From positions 4,945,501 through 5,009,500 of the forward strand of contig OX438754.1 in NCBI GenBank assembly GCA_949316235.1: a DNA stretch of 64,000 bases, written 5' to 3'. Below are positions 10,153 through 21,211 of this stretch, in pieces (within the stretch, counting starts at the first letter, position 1; each line of letters opens with the position of its first letter). Position numbers and translations under genes: made by a program. The notes below the pieces were generated by a model. That model did not search any database, was not told the origin of the DNA, and saw only the letters and a program-made list of their open reading frames with translations. This stretch comes from Oegoconia quadripuncta. Taxonomy: Eukaryota; Arthropoda; Insecta; Lepidoptera; Autostichidae.

Positions 10153-11736
10153 TTAAGTATCTAAAAAAAGAGAATTATATTTGCTATTATGATATTCTAC
10201 AAAACACAAGCCTTGACATAGCCCTGGTTTATTTGGACATTGCGGACAATAAGCTCCCGTATCCACCCTTTTATTAAATTTTTTCCAACACATCACACAC
10301 CGCTTCCTCTTTAATCTCTTTGTTTTGGGATCTCTAGGCAATTTGTATGATGCATGACGCAGGATTCCTGGAGTCGGTGGGAGACTATTGTCTGTTTGCT
10401 GGCTTGAAATCAAAGCTTTTATAATTATTTGTCTAAAATCATATAAGGACATAGGTTTTTCTCCAAATCTGTTATATAAGGAGTAAGCGTTACACAACAT
10501 CATACATACAATTTGAACGCCTAGTTTTTTATGTAACTTAAGGGTTTTATGTTCAGGGTTGTAGTTAGACATCATTTGATTGTGTTTCTCTACGCCTCTC
10601 ATATATTTGTTATAATTAACTACAACACTGGGTTTTGACTTTGTGACGTTCGACCGCGATGTATAATCCTCCCATTCGCCGCCATGTTCCGAAGAAATCA
10701 TGAAAACCTCTCGTCGGTCATTCCACTTAGTAACACATATGCCGCTATTCGAATACATGCTTATTGTTTCATTTTTGGATAATTTTTTCTTTACAACTTG
10801 GCTAGGATTGCCTTTTCTATTGCCGCATAGAGTTCCGGTGACATGGGTGTTGCATTCTACTAAATAGTTGGTTAATTCTATCGAATTATAGAACTTATCC
10901 ATGTAGACTGCGTGCCCTACGCCCAATTTTTCTTCTAGCAATTTTTTCACAATTTTAATGACATAATTTCTGCCTCCTAACAGTGCATCACGTCCTGTAC
11001 ATACAAAAATTTTTAATACACAACCAAATTGATCAGTAAGTAAATGCATTTTGATTCCATATTTATTGTCCTTTGCTTTCATGTTTTCTTTAAAAGATTC
11101 ATCGATGCAAAGTATTTTATCGGGGTAATATATTGCACACATTTTTTCATTAAATATGTCTACAAGACCAGAAATTTTATTAAGGCAATTATCTTCTGAA
11201 TTAGCATCATAAAAATTGAGACATCTTAAAATCAACAGAAATTTATCACGAGACATATTGTTTGAGAAATATGTCATGTTAAACTGTTCATCGGTACTCC
11301 AGTAATCATATACCCGGTTACATTTAACTGTGCTCATATGAAAATACAACCCTAAAAAAGTTCTGAGCTCAGCGACCGAAATATCTCTCCACTTCGTTAT
11401 TTTCGCATTCATTCTGTAATTTGTTTCTAATAAATTTTTGGCATATGTATTAATATTATTCACCAAATGAACAAATATAGTGTGTGTAAATATTAAATCG
11501 AAATATTGTATGGGTTTGTCAATTCGGCCATTCTGTAAGCCGCATGTCCCTAAAAAGTTTGTAACACTGCTTGCTGTTTTGGGATTGAAACTCCAATCTT
11601 GTGAATCTTCGTCATCCTTAAATTCTTGAGTCGGGGAGGAGGCCTCCTCTTCCTCAGAATCAGAAGAGGAGTGATATCTGGATTCTAGGTCGAACTCGTC
11701 AGAGGAGACTTCTGATATATTTCTTAATTCAGTCAA
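10153..11736 (-). CDS. piggyBac-like transposase, 527 aa, altered catalytic region
   Basis: An uninterrupted frame with an acidic Ser/Glu-rich N-terminus (residues 8-45), the piggyBac transposase core from about residue 75, and a C-terminal Cys-rich zinc-binding region (C480, C483, C497, C500, C507, C511). The first two catalytic Asp positions appear as D235 ('LLTDQFG') and D280 ('YMDKFYNS'). The third, normally in 'GGVD.LDQM', reads 'RGVEKHNQM', so E383 replaces Asp and the next Asp is Asn. The stretch after 'IDESF' that normally carries a longer basic K/R-Y-x-P-x-KP segment is shortened to 'KENMKAKDNKYGIK'. The length is close to the usual 550-600 aa. No matching terminal inverted repeats were identified in the flanks. 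It may be a recently inactivated element or a domesticated copy. It lies on the opposite strand to the + exons that flank it. Confidence 0.85.
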   Translation of the reverse strand: MTELRNISEVSSDEFDLESRYHSSSDSEEEEASSPTQEFKDDEDSQDWSFNPKTASSVTNFLGTCGLQNGRIDKPIQYFDLIFTHTIFVHLVNNINTYAKNLLETNYRMNAKITKWRDISVAELRTFLGLYFHMSTVKCNRVYDYWSTDEQFNMTYFSNNMSRDKFLLILRCLNFYDANSEDNCLNKISGLVDIFNEKMCAIYYPDKILCIDESFKENMKAKDNKYGIKMHLLTDQFGCVLKIFVCTGRDALLGGRNYVIKIVKKLLEEKLGVGHAVYMDKFYNSIELTNYLVECNTHVTGTLCGNRKGNPSQVVKKKLSKNETISMYSNSGICVTKWNDRREVFMISSEHGGEWEDYTSRSNVTKSKPSVVVNYNKYMRGVEKHNQMMSNYNPEHKTLKLHKKLGVQIVCMMLCNAYSLYNRFGEKPMSLYDFRQIIIKALISSQQTDNSLPPTPGILRHASYKLPRDPKTKRLKRKRCVMCWKKFNKRVDTGAYCPQCPNKPGLCQGLCFVEYHNSKYNSLFLDT

Positions 11737-11845
11737 TGTATCCTCTCCTCCTGGTAAAAAAAAAACAGAATGTAATTGTTTTCATATTCTATAATTTCAT
11801 TAGGTACAGTCGAGAAAATGAATTGTGAGTATGATATATCTAACG

Positions 11846-12077
11846 ATCTTACAAAAATACCCGTAAAGCTGAAAGGGTGTTAAAGAATCCCTTGTCAAGA
11901 GTCTATTGACAATATATGAAATCCGTAGTACAATATTATGACTTACCGAAAAATTAATTATGTTTAATAAAAATATTAGTCATAGTCATCATAGAAGCGC
12001 AACACTATTTCAATAGACTCTTCACGAGGGATCCTTTAACACCCTTTCAGCTTTACGGATATTTTTGTAAGACCGTG
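11846..12077. mobile_element. MITE, about 230 bp, 60-bp terminal inverted repeats
   Basis: The left arm 'cttacaaaaatacccgtaaa' to 'gagtctattg' pairs with the right arm 'caatagactctt' to 'tatttttgtaag'. It sits about 110 bp upstream of the transposase start codon. No sequence match ties it to that gene. Confidence 0.75.
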
Positions 12078-12734
12078 TATATATTTTTTTTATGATTAGT
12101 TGGATACGCGTTTGACCACATCTCACCTGATGGAAAATGACGATATGGCCGAAGGTGAATGATAATGAAAACAGTTTAGTTTGGTAATATCATTTAATCA
12201 AGAGATTTCACGTCTAAATTGAAGACAAGGTCTCGCTCATATTTAGCATAAGCAAGGTGACGAGAGCCGGCCACAGTCATCATTACATCATCATTAGGTA
12301 ATTCTCAATGTATAGTTTATTTTCTTCAAGTATTAGATTTCGACAGATGGTACCTATATGTTTACCACCAGTAACAGTCTTGTTAACAACTTCTCAATGC
12401 AAGCATTGTTTTATGCGCTTGACTTAATTATTTTATTTAGAAACTTACAAATTAAATAGCTGAAGGAACTCTATGACATCGTTAATAATTCATCATAATG
12501 ACAGCCTCACAGGATGTCCACTGCTGTACATAAGTCGGTCACAGATAACCAGAGCGACCGGTTAGAAGTGGCCTGCATCCAATGAGGCGAGGAGGCCTAA
12601 GAAGCATTGGACGTCCAGTGACTAGATTGGTGTAAGTGTCCGACGTATTTATTTGTTATTATTTTTAATACTTTTTGTGGCGTTACCTCACCGAAACGCA
12701 GGGTATCGGGATTCGTTAACAAAAACACACACAC

Positions 12735-12978
12735 ACATCTAGTTCCACAGTAAGCAACTATATGCTTGTGTTGTGGATACCAGATGGTTGATATACTACA
12801 TAAATACATTTTTTTTTTGTAAATAAATACTTATTATACATGAAAACATAACATAATCCATAACTCGGGTACACATGTCCGTATTCATCACACAAACATA
12901 TGCCCCTAGCGGGATTCGAACCTTCAACCTTTTGGTGTAGTGGTCAGAGTTGTTAACCACTACACCAAACAGGTCGTG
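12735..12978 (-). mobile_element. tRNA-derived SINE, family A
   Basis: The - strand head 'tggtgtagtggttaacaac' and B-box-like 'ggttcgaatcccgctagggg' are followed by the body ('acttattataaatgaa...' type) and the 3' end 'ctagatg...tgtgtgtgt'. Other copies: 23.6, 27.3/27.8 (split), 31.8, 32.3, 49.3, 55.3 and 63.4 kb. Confidence 0.8.
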
Positions 12979-13035
12979 AATTACACAGTTACTTAATTAA
13001 CTTTATAATTATTACACTTTATAATTAATGCACTT

Positions 13036-13130
13036 CAATATTCTACTCGGCTTATCACACCAAAACTGTCCGCTCAAAACTGTCTCGTCCTCAGCAATTC
13101 CCACTCTCTTCTCCCACCCTTTACAAATCA
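13036..13130. repeat. Dispersed repeat, inverted copy at 51.3 kb
   Basis: 'cttatcacaccaaaactgtc' and 'aattcccactctcttctccc' are the reverse complement of sequence at about 51300-51375. A transposon fragment, non-coding. Confidence 0.65.
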
Positions 13131-13265
13131 TATAAATAAAGAAATTGGTGTAAGTGTCCGAAATCTTTATTTACATATTATTTATTTATTTAATCTAATC
13201 TATAAAGAAACACATATTACAGGATAATTGCGATAATTTTAAAATCCTCATTCGTTTTATTCTAG

Positions 13266-13687
13266 ATTCAATATTAAAGAAGAGACGTGTACAGTGGCCT
13301 CTGGAAAGCTTGGCGGTGGCGGTGGCTGCAGTAAAAAGATATGGAATATCCATCCACCAAGCATCGGCTCGATACGGAATACCCAGGACGACACTCAGAA
13401 ATCACTTGCTATCCGGAAAATTAACAATAGAATTGGGCAGAAAAGCAACGATGACCAATGAACAAGAGAACGATTTTGTATACAGATTAGGAAAATTAGG
13501 AGTACCACTAACGGGTATGCTAATTCGAAAACAAGCGTTTATTTTTTGTAAGAAATATAATATTCCGAATAATTTTAATAATAAATCTGGTACTGCTGGA
13601 CGTGATTGGTTGAAACAGTTTTTAAAAAGACATCCAAATGTACGTCAACGCCGTCGTGGCGGTAGTATTGGTTATGTCATTTTATGA
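13266..13687 (+). CDS. mod(mdg4): Terminal exon: psq-type HTH plus CENP-B-type HTH
   Basis: The acceptor 'ttttattctag' precedes 2 + 417 bases and a stop (139 aa). Residues 8-50 form a psq HTH: 'WPLESLAVAVAAVKRYGISI', then 'ASARYGIPRTTLRNHL'. Residues 61-122 resemble the CENP-B/Tigger HTH seen at the N-terminus of pogo-type transposases: 'TMTNEQENDF', then 'AGRDWLKQFLKRHP'. A basic tail (QRRRGG) follows. No DDE catalytic domain follows, so this looks like a pogo/Tigger DNA-binding module captured as an exon. It shares the FLYWCH acceptor phase; AATAAA lies at about 13756, 70 bases past the stop. Alternative: an independent pogo-derived gene remnant, but an intact acceptor in the common phase argues against that. 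Confidence 0.8.
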
Positions 13688-13802
13688 TCACAATCACTGT
13701 CACTCAATTACGATTACTCTACACTTTTTATTTGGCATAGGCAAATGATGGACTCAATAAACGATTGACATAGGCCGTTGGCTACTTATACAATATAATA
13801 TA

Positions 13803-14222
13803 TTAGGTCCTTACCTATGAAATTTGCGTTTTGTATGAAGAATTTCATTGAGACTGTTTTCTCCATGCAAACATTTTTAATTTTTTTTGGGAACGGCAAA
13901 TCCAAATTTAGCTAAACTTTGTGTGTATTATCGGATAACATTAAGTATAGGCAGCGTTAATTTTTTAAAGTAACCGTTTTATAAAAGTTTCAGCGAATCT
14001 AAGGAATGATTATGGGAGGCACATGAAAAGAGCTGTCTCTGTTAAATTTTTTTTTATTATGTGATTTAGCCCAGAAATTAAAAAATATTTCATGTGAAAC
14101 CTTGAAATAATATTCCATTTTCCAAATAAAAAACAAATTTGGATAGGAAAATTGAAAATCGCAGGAATTGGTAATGATTAATGAAGACAAAAAAATTCAA
14201 TTTCATAGGTAAAGACCCAATA
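13803..14222. mobile_element. MITE, about 420 bp, copy 1
   Basis: Termini 'ttaggtccttacctatgaaa' and 'tttcataggtaaagaccca'. The interior matches 16991-17423 and 27376-27793 in the opposite orientation ('ttatttggaaaatggaatat', 'tttcacatgaaatattttt'). TA-rich ends suggest a Tc1/mariner-type relative. Confidence 0.85.
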
Positions 14223-15237
14223 ATAAGTTTTCGAATCTCAACTTGTGACCCAAAACCTATTTAAAAAAGAGCTACGGCTCTGTGGAGTCTGCTTTGTGAA
14301 TGAGCAGTGATTTTAATCACCTTCCTTGATAGGATAGGCTGATGCCTCGGGACGCCCATTACTTAACATAGGCCTCCCCCATAGGTTTCCTGAGCAAGGC
14401 TGCTTTCAACGACTTCCCAGGGAACTATATATATATATATATTTGTTTTTATGTTCCATGATTTAATATGGTAGAGTTGCGGAAATTATATTGTATAGCA
14501 AAAGTCAACGAAGTTTATAGTTTAGACATTTACTAAAGGAAAATAATATATATTGTCAACGTCAATATTTGAAATTACTAAACAAAATAATATAGATAGT
14601 TAAAATAGTCAATATAAAAACGATTAATACAGTGCCTTGGTGGCGTTAAACGGTAACTTGTGTTTTATTTATATGGCTTCATCATCTGACCACCCATTCA
14701 TTTCTCAATTTAAATTCAAATTCCAATTCATTTATTCGCAGCTTACACTAACAGTACATAACCTATGATAGCTTTAGTCAAAATTAAACCTACTACCTAG
14801 TACCTATTATTTTATAGTAAATACAATTAATTATATTTTAGATTAAGTTTAGAATCTGCCGTGCCCTTACAGGGTTTCATGTATGGAGTATTGTTTTTTT
14901 TTCAGACCTAATGTACACATGAAAGCATGAATAAATGAACATGGATATTTATTTACTCCAAATTTTATGTATAACTATTAATCAATAAATGTCTCTTAAT
15001 ACTAAAAATTAAATTAATATTATATAAAAACAGATTAACATTAAAATAGCATGCAATAAAAATTAAAAATTATCTGGTAAATCTGGAAACAATCATCTGG
15101 TGGGGGTGGTGAAAGGATTAGTTAGGCTACACTCTTCGTTACAGAACCTAGCTGCTTCCAGAGCTCGCAGAGTGGAGACTCTTTCATACATCCATTGTGT
15201 CAGCGGCACCAGTTCGCCCTCGCCAAGGAGGTTGACT
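14223..15237. other. Non-coding; degraded repeats
   Basis: About 14277-14430 holds a retroelement-like fragment ('cataggcctcccccatag'). About 14410 has a short (AT)n run. About 15090-15236 on the - strand reads as a possible retroelement protein piece ('LVPLTQWMYERVS', 'ALEAARFCNEEC') cut by the MITE at 15238. No splice-framed exon. Confidence 0.4.
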
Positions 15238-15594
15238 TAGGCCCGTATTAAAAAAACCATTCACAAGATAAATAAATAAATAAAGTTTGAGAACAGCCTT
15301 GTGACCGGTCTCAAGTAAACGTGTTGATTAATAAACCGAACTTGAGACCTGAAAAGCACGTGCTTACTCAAGCAGTACTCACTTGAGAGATTCACGTGTT
15401 AAGAAACGGAACTCAAGACTATCATTCATTCGCCGCTGAGGCGAATATTTGGGAAGTGATCTCAGCTGAGTAGTCCTCAAGATTGGTTTATAAATTAGCA
15501 CGGAGCTTGAGATAGCGTCAACTTCTTAAGACGCATATTGAGTGATACAGCCGCAAGACTTGTGTTGAGTTTGTTTTATTAATACGGGCCCTAG
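15238..15594. mobile_element. MITE with 'ggcccgtattaa' termini, about 357 bp
   Basis: Left end 'ggcccgtattaaaaaaacca' and right end 'ttttattaatacgggccc' are inverted. Interior Tc-like 'ctcaag' motifs repeat on both sides. Same family as 9188-9295 and 63133 onward. Confidence 0.75.
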
Positions 15595-16397
15595 CGTTAA
15601 ACGAGACATGCCAAATCATAGCGAGCTGCCTTAAACATACGCCACTTCACTTAAGTTGCACAATCCTCTAGCAGGCATAGCTCCACTATATAGAAGTTCT
15701 GTGGGAAGGGGCTAGTTCAGGGGAAAAATATAAATAGGAAACTGACCCTCAATTCCTCATGAATCTCAACATCAGAATTTTGATAAAGATGAGACCAATC
15801 TGGAAATACGTCCTTTCAAATAAAAAAAAAATTCAAATCTGTTCATAAAGCAGGAATTTTGAGGTACCTAACTATTAAAACATCAACCGAATTGATAAAC
15901 TCCCTTTTTAGGGTGACATAGTCAACAAGGTACCTCTAATACCAGAAAGTAGTGATTTGGCATATACTTAATCACGCCGACAAAGTGATAAAATAAAATC
16001 TTGAAAAATATTTTTTTAGGGTAGGTACTTCCCCATACACGTAAAGTGGGGATGAATTTTCTTATTTCCCCATCGTGCGGGATGTCGTTGTTCGTTCGCC
16101 TATTCGCTCAAAAATATCACAGTTAACAGTTTTTCTATTATATTTATAATTTTCCATTTATCCATTTGGATCCCCGTTTTAAGAAATATTGCGAATTTTT
16201 GTTAGGGTAATGTTTAAAATTTGTCAAATTTCGATTTGAAAATTTGAATGGAATACCGTGCGAGATAAACCCTCTTAACTGGTAGTTAAATCACATATTT
16301 TTTTACGATTACAAACTTTATTTTTACATTAGTAAATCTATCTAAGATTTATACGGAAACTTCGGTGCGCAAGTCAGACTCGCACTTGTCCAGCTTT

Positions 16398-16727
16398 TTA
16401 TTTTTTTATGCACAACGGATTGGTACTTGACCTCAATCACACCTGATGTTAAGTGAAGATGAGGTCGAAGGTGGAAGCATATTGACCCGGGAACCCCAAC
16501 ACATTTGGGGGACTGGCTATCTTATCTGTGACAACCGGAACAGAACAATGCTATTAACATTGCTGCTTGGCGGCAACTTTAAATAAGATTGTGGTAGCTA
16601 GTCAGGCGGACATTTAAAATGCCCTACCACCAACCAAACCGAGTACTTAAACATGTACCCCACTGGGGATCGAACCCGCGGCCTCCGAATCGTACACCCA
16701 ATGTTGTTTACATTGAGCCACGGAGGT
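16398..16727 (-). mobile_element. SINE, family B
   Basis: Near full length, with the tRNA-like head at the high-coordinate end ('ggttcgatccccagtggggt' on the - strand). Confidence 0.8.
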
Positions 16728-16990
16728 AGTTAATTTTTGTATATTTATGCATATAGGAATGCCGCCACATTATTAGCTTACCCAATTTTGTACCGGACTT
16801 GTAAGTTATATACATAGTTAAATAAGTATCTATAGTAAAAATAAATACAAAAGGTGAATAACCACAATTGTATTTATTTTTGAAAACAATAATAATTTGT
16901 GCTCGCTATGTTCTCATAGTGAAAGATTACGAGCACTAGTTATGACATTAATATAATGTTGAAAATTGTTCGTTATTAACTTGAGTTAAT

Positions 16991-17423
16991 ATTGGGTATT
17001 TACCTATGAAATTGGAGTTTTTTTCTTCGTTAATCATATGTACCAATTCCTGCGATTTTCGAAGCTATATCCAAATTTGTTTTTTATTTGGAAAATGGAA
17101 TATTATTTCAAGGTTTCACATGAAATATTTTTTAATTTCTGGGCTAAATGGCATAATAAAAAAAATTTGAACAGAGCTCTTTTCATGTGCTTCCCATAAT
17201 CATTTCTTAGTTTCGCTGAAACTTTTATAAAGCGGTTACTTTTAAAAATTAACGTTACCTATACTTAACTTAATGTTATCCGATAATACACACAAAGTTT
17301 AGCTAAATTTGGATTTGCCGTTCCCAAAAAAAAATCAAAAATGTTTGTATGGAGAAAACAGTCTTAATGAAATTCTTCATACAAAACGCCAATTTCATAG
17401 GTAAGGTAAATAAGGACCTAATA
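16991..17423. mobile_element. MITE, about 430 bp, copy 2
   Basis: Same family as 13803-14222, in the opposite orientation. Ends 'attgggtatttacctatga' and 'taaggtaaataaggaccta'. Confidence 0.85.
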
Positions 17424-17439
17424 CATTGGTTAAGCAAAT

Positions 17440-18348
17440 AAACCATTACGTAATCAACTTTGATTAAATAAATAAAAGGTATTTATTCATCACAAAAAAG
17501 AAAACACAAGCATACATAGAATCGAGAACCACAGTATTGTGATAAATGGGTAAGGACTCAGCAGTGTTGCTGATTTTCAGTCCCCCCCTGCAGAGTAGTT
17601 GCGTGGGAGCAAGTAAGACTTACAAACGGCTAACATTTTTTTTTAATTTTTATTTTTATGCTTAGGCGTGGCTCTGGACAATTTTAACCATGATACACTA
17701 ATTTAATAACATGTTAGGTACTTATTGAATTTTCCAAACGCTCTCATTGGACGGCGTAACCACGCCCCATAACGCCTCTTTACCAATCCTCTTTGTAGGC
17801 ATCACTTGTACGTAGGCACTTGTATGCTCAGTAGGTGTGTTTGTTCAAATAATCACTCTAGTAGTGTGGTCAAAGCTTAATTTCAAGCAGAGATTTTGTT
17901 CTTGAGAGCAAGGTAAATACTCAGAGCTTGTAACCGGTTTCAAAAATACCAGTAAAGGTTTATACCGGATTATAAAAAAGGTTTCGTTCGGAGCGCGGTT
18001 GAATTCAGATAGATAGTCCAAACGTCGGCGTCGTCGCAAGAACGCTTAATTGATTAAAAGCATTTATAAGCATTGTTTTTACTGATAGGTTTCTGTTCTA
18101 TAGTTTATATAAGTCTGTAAATCTTCCAAAAAGTAAATAAATAAATAAATAAAACCTATTTGGTTTCGCTCCCTATGAAAACCGGTTTTATTAAAGGTTA
18201 TAGGCCAAACCTAATTAAAACACTGCCTAATGTACTTGACGCTGATTTACGTTTAAAAATAAGCCGGTAAACAAGACCTGGATGCTACGTCATCTATATA
18301 TAGCTATATATAAACAAAATTAACCCAATAAACGTTGGCAATTGCGCG
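17440..18348. other. Non-coding; retroelement tail fragment
   Basis: About 17470-17630 shares 'gactcagcag.gttgctgatt' (in pieces) and 'gcagag.agttgc' with the reverse copy at about 36970-37110. The rest shows nothing recognisable. Confidence 0.4.
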
Positions 18349-18506
18349 CGTTGTGTTCCGGTTGTCACAGATAAGATAGCCAGTCCCCCAAATGTGTTGG
18401 GGTTTCCGGGTTAGTACGCTTCCACCTTCGACCTCATCTTCACTTAACATCAGGTGTGATTGAGGTCAAGTACGAACCCGTCGTGCATAAAAAAAAAAAA
18501 AAAAAA
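18349..18506 (+). mobile_element. SINE, family B, 5'-truncated, with A-run
   Basis: Starts within the body at 'gttgtgttccggttgtcaca' and ends at 'cgtgcataaaaaaaa'. Confidence 0.8.
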
Positions 18507-21008
18507 CATGACAATAAAATAATATAGTCATTAAAAAAGCTAGCCTTAAATGAAAATACAAATTAATAGACTTCATTTCGATTGTACCTGGTTTTATCAA
18601 TGAAAAAATACAGACTACGTTCCATTGATATGGAAGACGCCAAAGGGGGTGGCGGGGCACATGTGGTACAGGGCGCAATCAATCCCAGCAAGTCGCGGCG
18701 CCGGGGTAAGCGCCGGCGGTGAGCGGATTGTGGTCGCCTTTCGGCGTCTTCAAAGATACCGCGGCACGTATTTGTGCGTTGTGGTATTAATACCAACTTT
18801 AAGACCTTAAGGTCCAACTCACAAGATTTACATTTCTAAAATTTATTTTTTGAATAAAATCTGTTAACTTTAATGTTTTTTTGTAATAGGTACATCCTAT
18901 ACATACACTCTGCAACATTTGTCGGGTTAATTTTGTTAGACCTTATATTTCGTAGTAGGTATATGTAATATATTTAGTGTAAGTTTATTCGTTTGGTTAT
19001 CTTTTCTTTTTTATTTGTTAACTTTAATGTTTTTTTTTTGTAATAGGTACATACACTCTGCAACGTTTGTAGAGTTAATTTTGTTAGTTCTTATATATAC
19101 AGCTACTCCTGCACATTTAGTCACTCTTCGCCACTCTTCTTTTCACGTACCTACACCTTGACCCAGTCCTATAGAAAAAAAAAACAATTGTGGGAAAATA
19201 ATTAAACAAGGTAATCATTTGCAGTACTTTATTTAGTACATAAATAGACATTTATTCACAATAAAAATAATCAATATCACATTACATTCAACATCAATGA
19301 TTTAGAGACTTCATAATTCGATAAGTGAAATTCGTTATAGGTATATTTATAAATTCCTTATTTGCTATTTATTCATCTATTTCCCGAAAATGGGTACACT
19401 GGACACGAAACCCTTAAGTTTAACTCAAGGTACAAAAATAAAATCATAAAAATAGATACTGAACCATCGACAAATGCAGCCCATATTTGATTTAGTTTAC
19501 CGACCGAATTCTCACAACAAGCTGTGGTTAAGGCAGGCGAGATACCGCCTTTCGATTGGCCGCACAAGGTTGTTATTCACGTGCCATTGACAAAGCCAAT
19601 TAGAGAGCAATAAGCTGAGAGATGGCTAATGTAAGTAACGTATTCCAAGTTTGTGGAAATCAGGGGTTCTATTATGTAATTTCGTCGAAATCGTCATCGT
19701 TTACGTTCTGACGCGTGATTGACTGGCTCGTCGCTCGCTCAGCAATTTGACGGTCTCTCATTGGTCAATGTTATCGATGACGAAACCGATGAAGTTATAT
19801 AATTTAGGGGCTGGTCTATTATCCTAATGTGTTGATAGATGCCCATCGTCTGTTATTAGGAGTCTATATAGGCTAAGGTCGATGTACAGTAGGAGTCAAA
19901 AGTCTTATCATTAAACATAACTAGAAGTATGACTGTAAGTACAGGGGATCATGTTTCTCTGCAGCTGACTGTACTTTAACCGTGAGAAAGAAGAAAAACG
20001 ATTTATTTGTTAGATTTTGGGCGTACAGATAACGTCCCTTTAAGTAAGTAAAAATCCATTTAAACATCTACAGAGTAATATTAGATATAATGTGACAGAC
20101 ATGTCACGAATGACGTACACAAATAATGATTATTTTAATTCATTAACCGATACAAATTGTAACAATGAAGAATACATTTTAAACATCATGAAAAATGCTT
20201 AGCTTAACTTGACTAGTAGGTAATAATGCTTGATATTAGGATAGCTGACACACAGACGCCATCATTTTTGATATCAAACAACAACCGGCAGACTGAATTG
20301 CTATAGGTAAAGAGCAACTTACCAATTCAAAAATTGCTATTTTGTAGCGAATTGAGCTCAGTTGTTCTTGCCCAGTTATTGACATAGACAATACAAGGCA
20401 TTACATAGACTTTGCGCGTTATTGTTTCCTAAGCAAAAATGTGATTTTGTTTTAATTCAGCAAAAACTGATTATCATCGTTAGACAACTGATTCAGTTAG
20501 TGCCATCTATCGACATAATGGGACCTAGTTTGTGAACAACAAAGATCACATTTGGCAACTGATCGCGCGACGATTGTACAACCTGTTACAAAATGAGCCT
20601 CGCGTTTGGGCGCGTAAAACAGCATTTCCTAACATTTGGCAACGGAGCTAAAGATTATCATATAGACACCAATGAAGCATGTATACTATTTAATTATGTT
20701 AAAGTTACATCTAGGAGATAAATACATAAATATTAAAACTAGAAGTTGAAACCAGTCCCAAGGTACAGTTGGATTCATAAATACATGTTCAGTCCCAGCT
20801 GAAACGATTAAGATTTTGTCGAACAATTTTGTGTAATTACGGTCACAAGTAATGTTGATAAAATTTCCAAAGGTTATGTGATCAATAAATTACTACAGCC
20901 ATGTCATTACATTATATTACCAGAAAAAGAAATCTCCACGGCCATGAATAACATCCGGTAACTGATTCGAAAGTTCGACCCCAGCGGATCACATTTTTTT
21001 TAAATAAT
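18507..21008. other. Non-coding; one GC-rich insert and one MITE-like repeat
   Basis: About 18625-18780 is unusually GC-rich. About 18870-19090 holds a two-fold repeat ('taactttaatgttttttt', 'acatacactctgcaac'). About 19675-19805 has 'gtcatcg' arms and matches sequence near 51480-51600 ('ctcattggtcaatgt', 'cgagcgagcg' in reverse). No exon in the common phase has a recognisable domain here. Confidence 0.45.
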
Positions 21009-21211
21009 TTACAAAGGCCGGTGGGTATGCTTCTTGAGACGATCCACTACCCTAGATCCGATGGTCACGATCATGGAATGGCAGTCCCTGGCTTTGCTGT
21101 TTGAGCACAGCCACTTAACCCTGGACGAGCAGACGGAGTGGCGGGTGTAGCAGAAACCTCCCAACCGCATGATCTTCGCTCCAATTTTTGTCGTGAAAAA
21201 TGTTGGACCAT
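21009..21211 (-). CDS. mod(mdg4): Terminal exon: FLYWCH zinc finger (last - strand exon)
   Basis: On the - strand the acceptor 'ttatcccacag' precedes 2 + 198 bases and a stop (66 aa). The core reads 'KIGAKIMRLGGFCYTRHS', then 'VKWLC', 'ARDCHS' and 'KKHTHRP'. All four candidate zinc ligands are present, with C-x7-C spacing. GGFCY replaces GYRF and the exon ends right after the finger. It is the most distal FLYWCH exon of the - strand set; no further - strand exon of this class was found between here and base 1. Confidence 0.85.
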
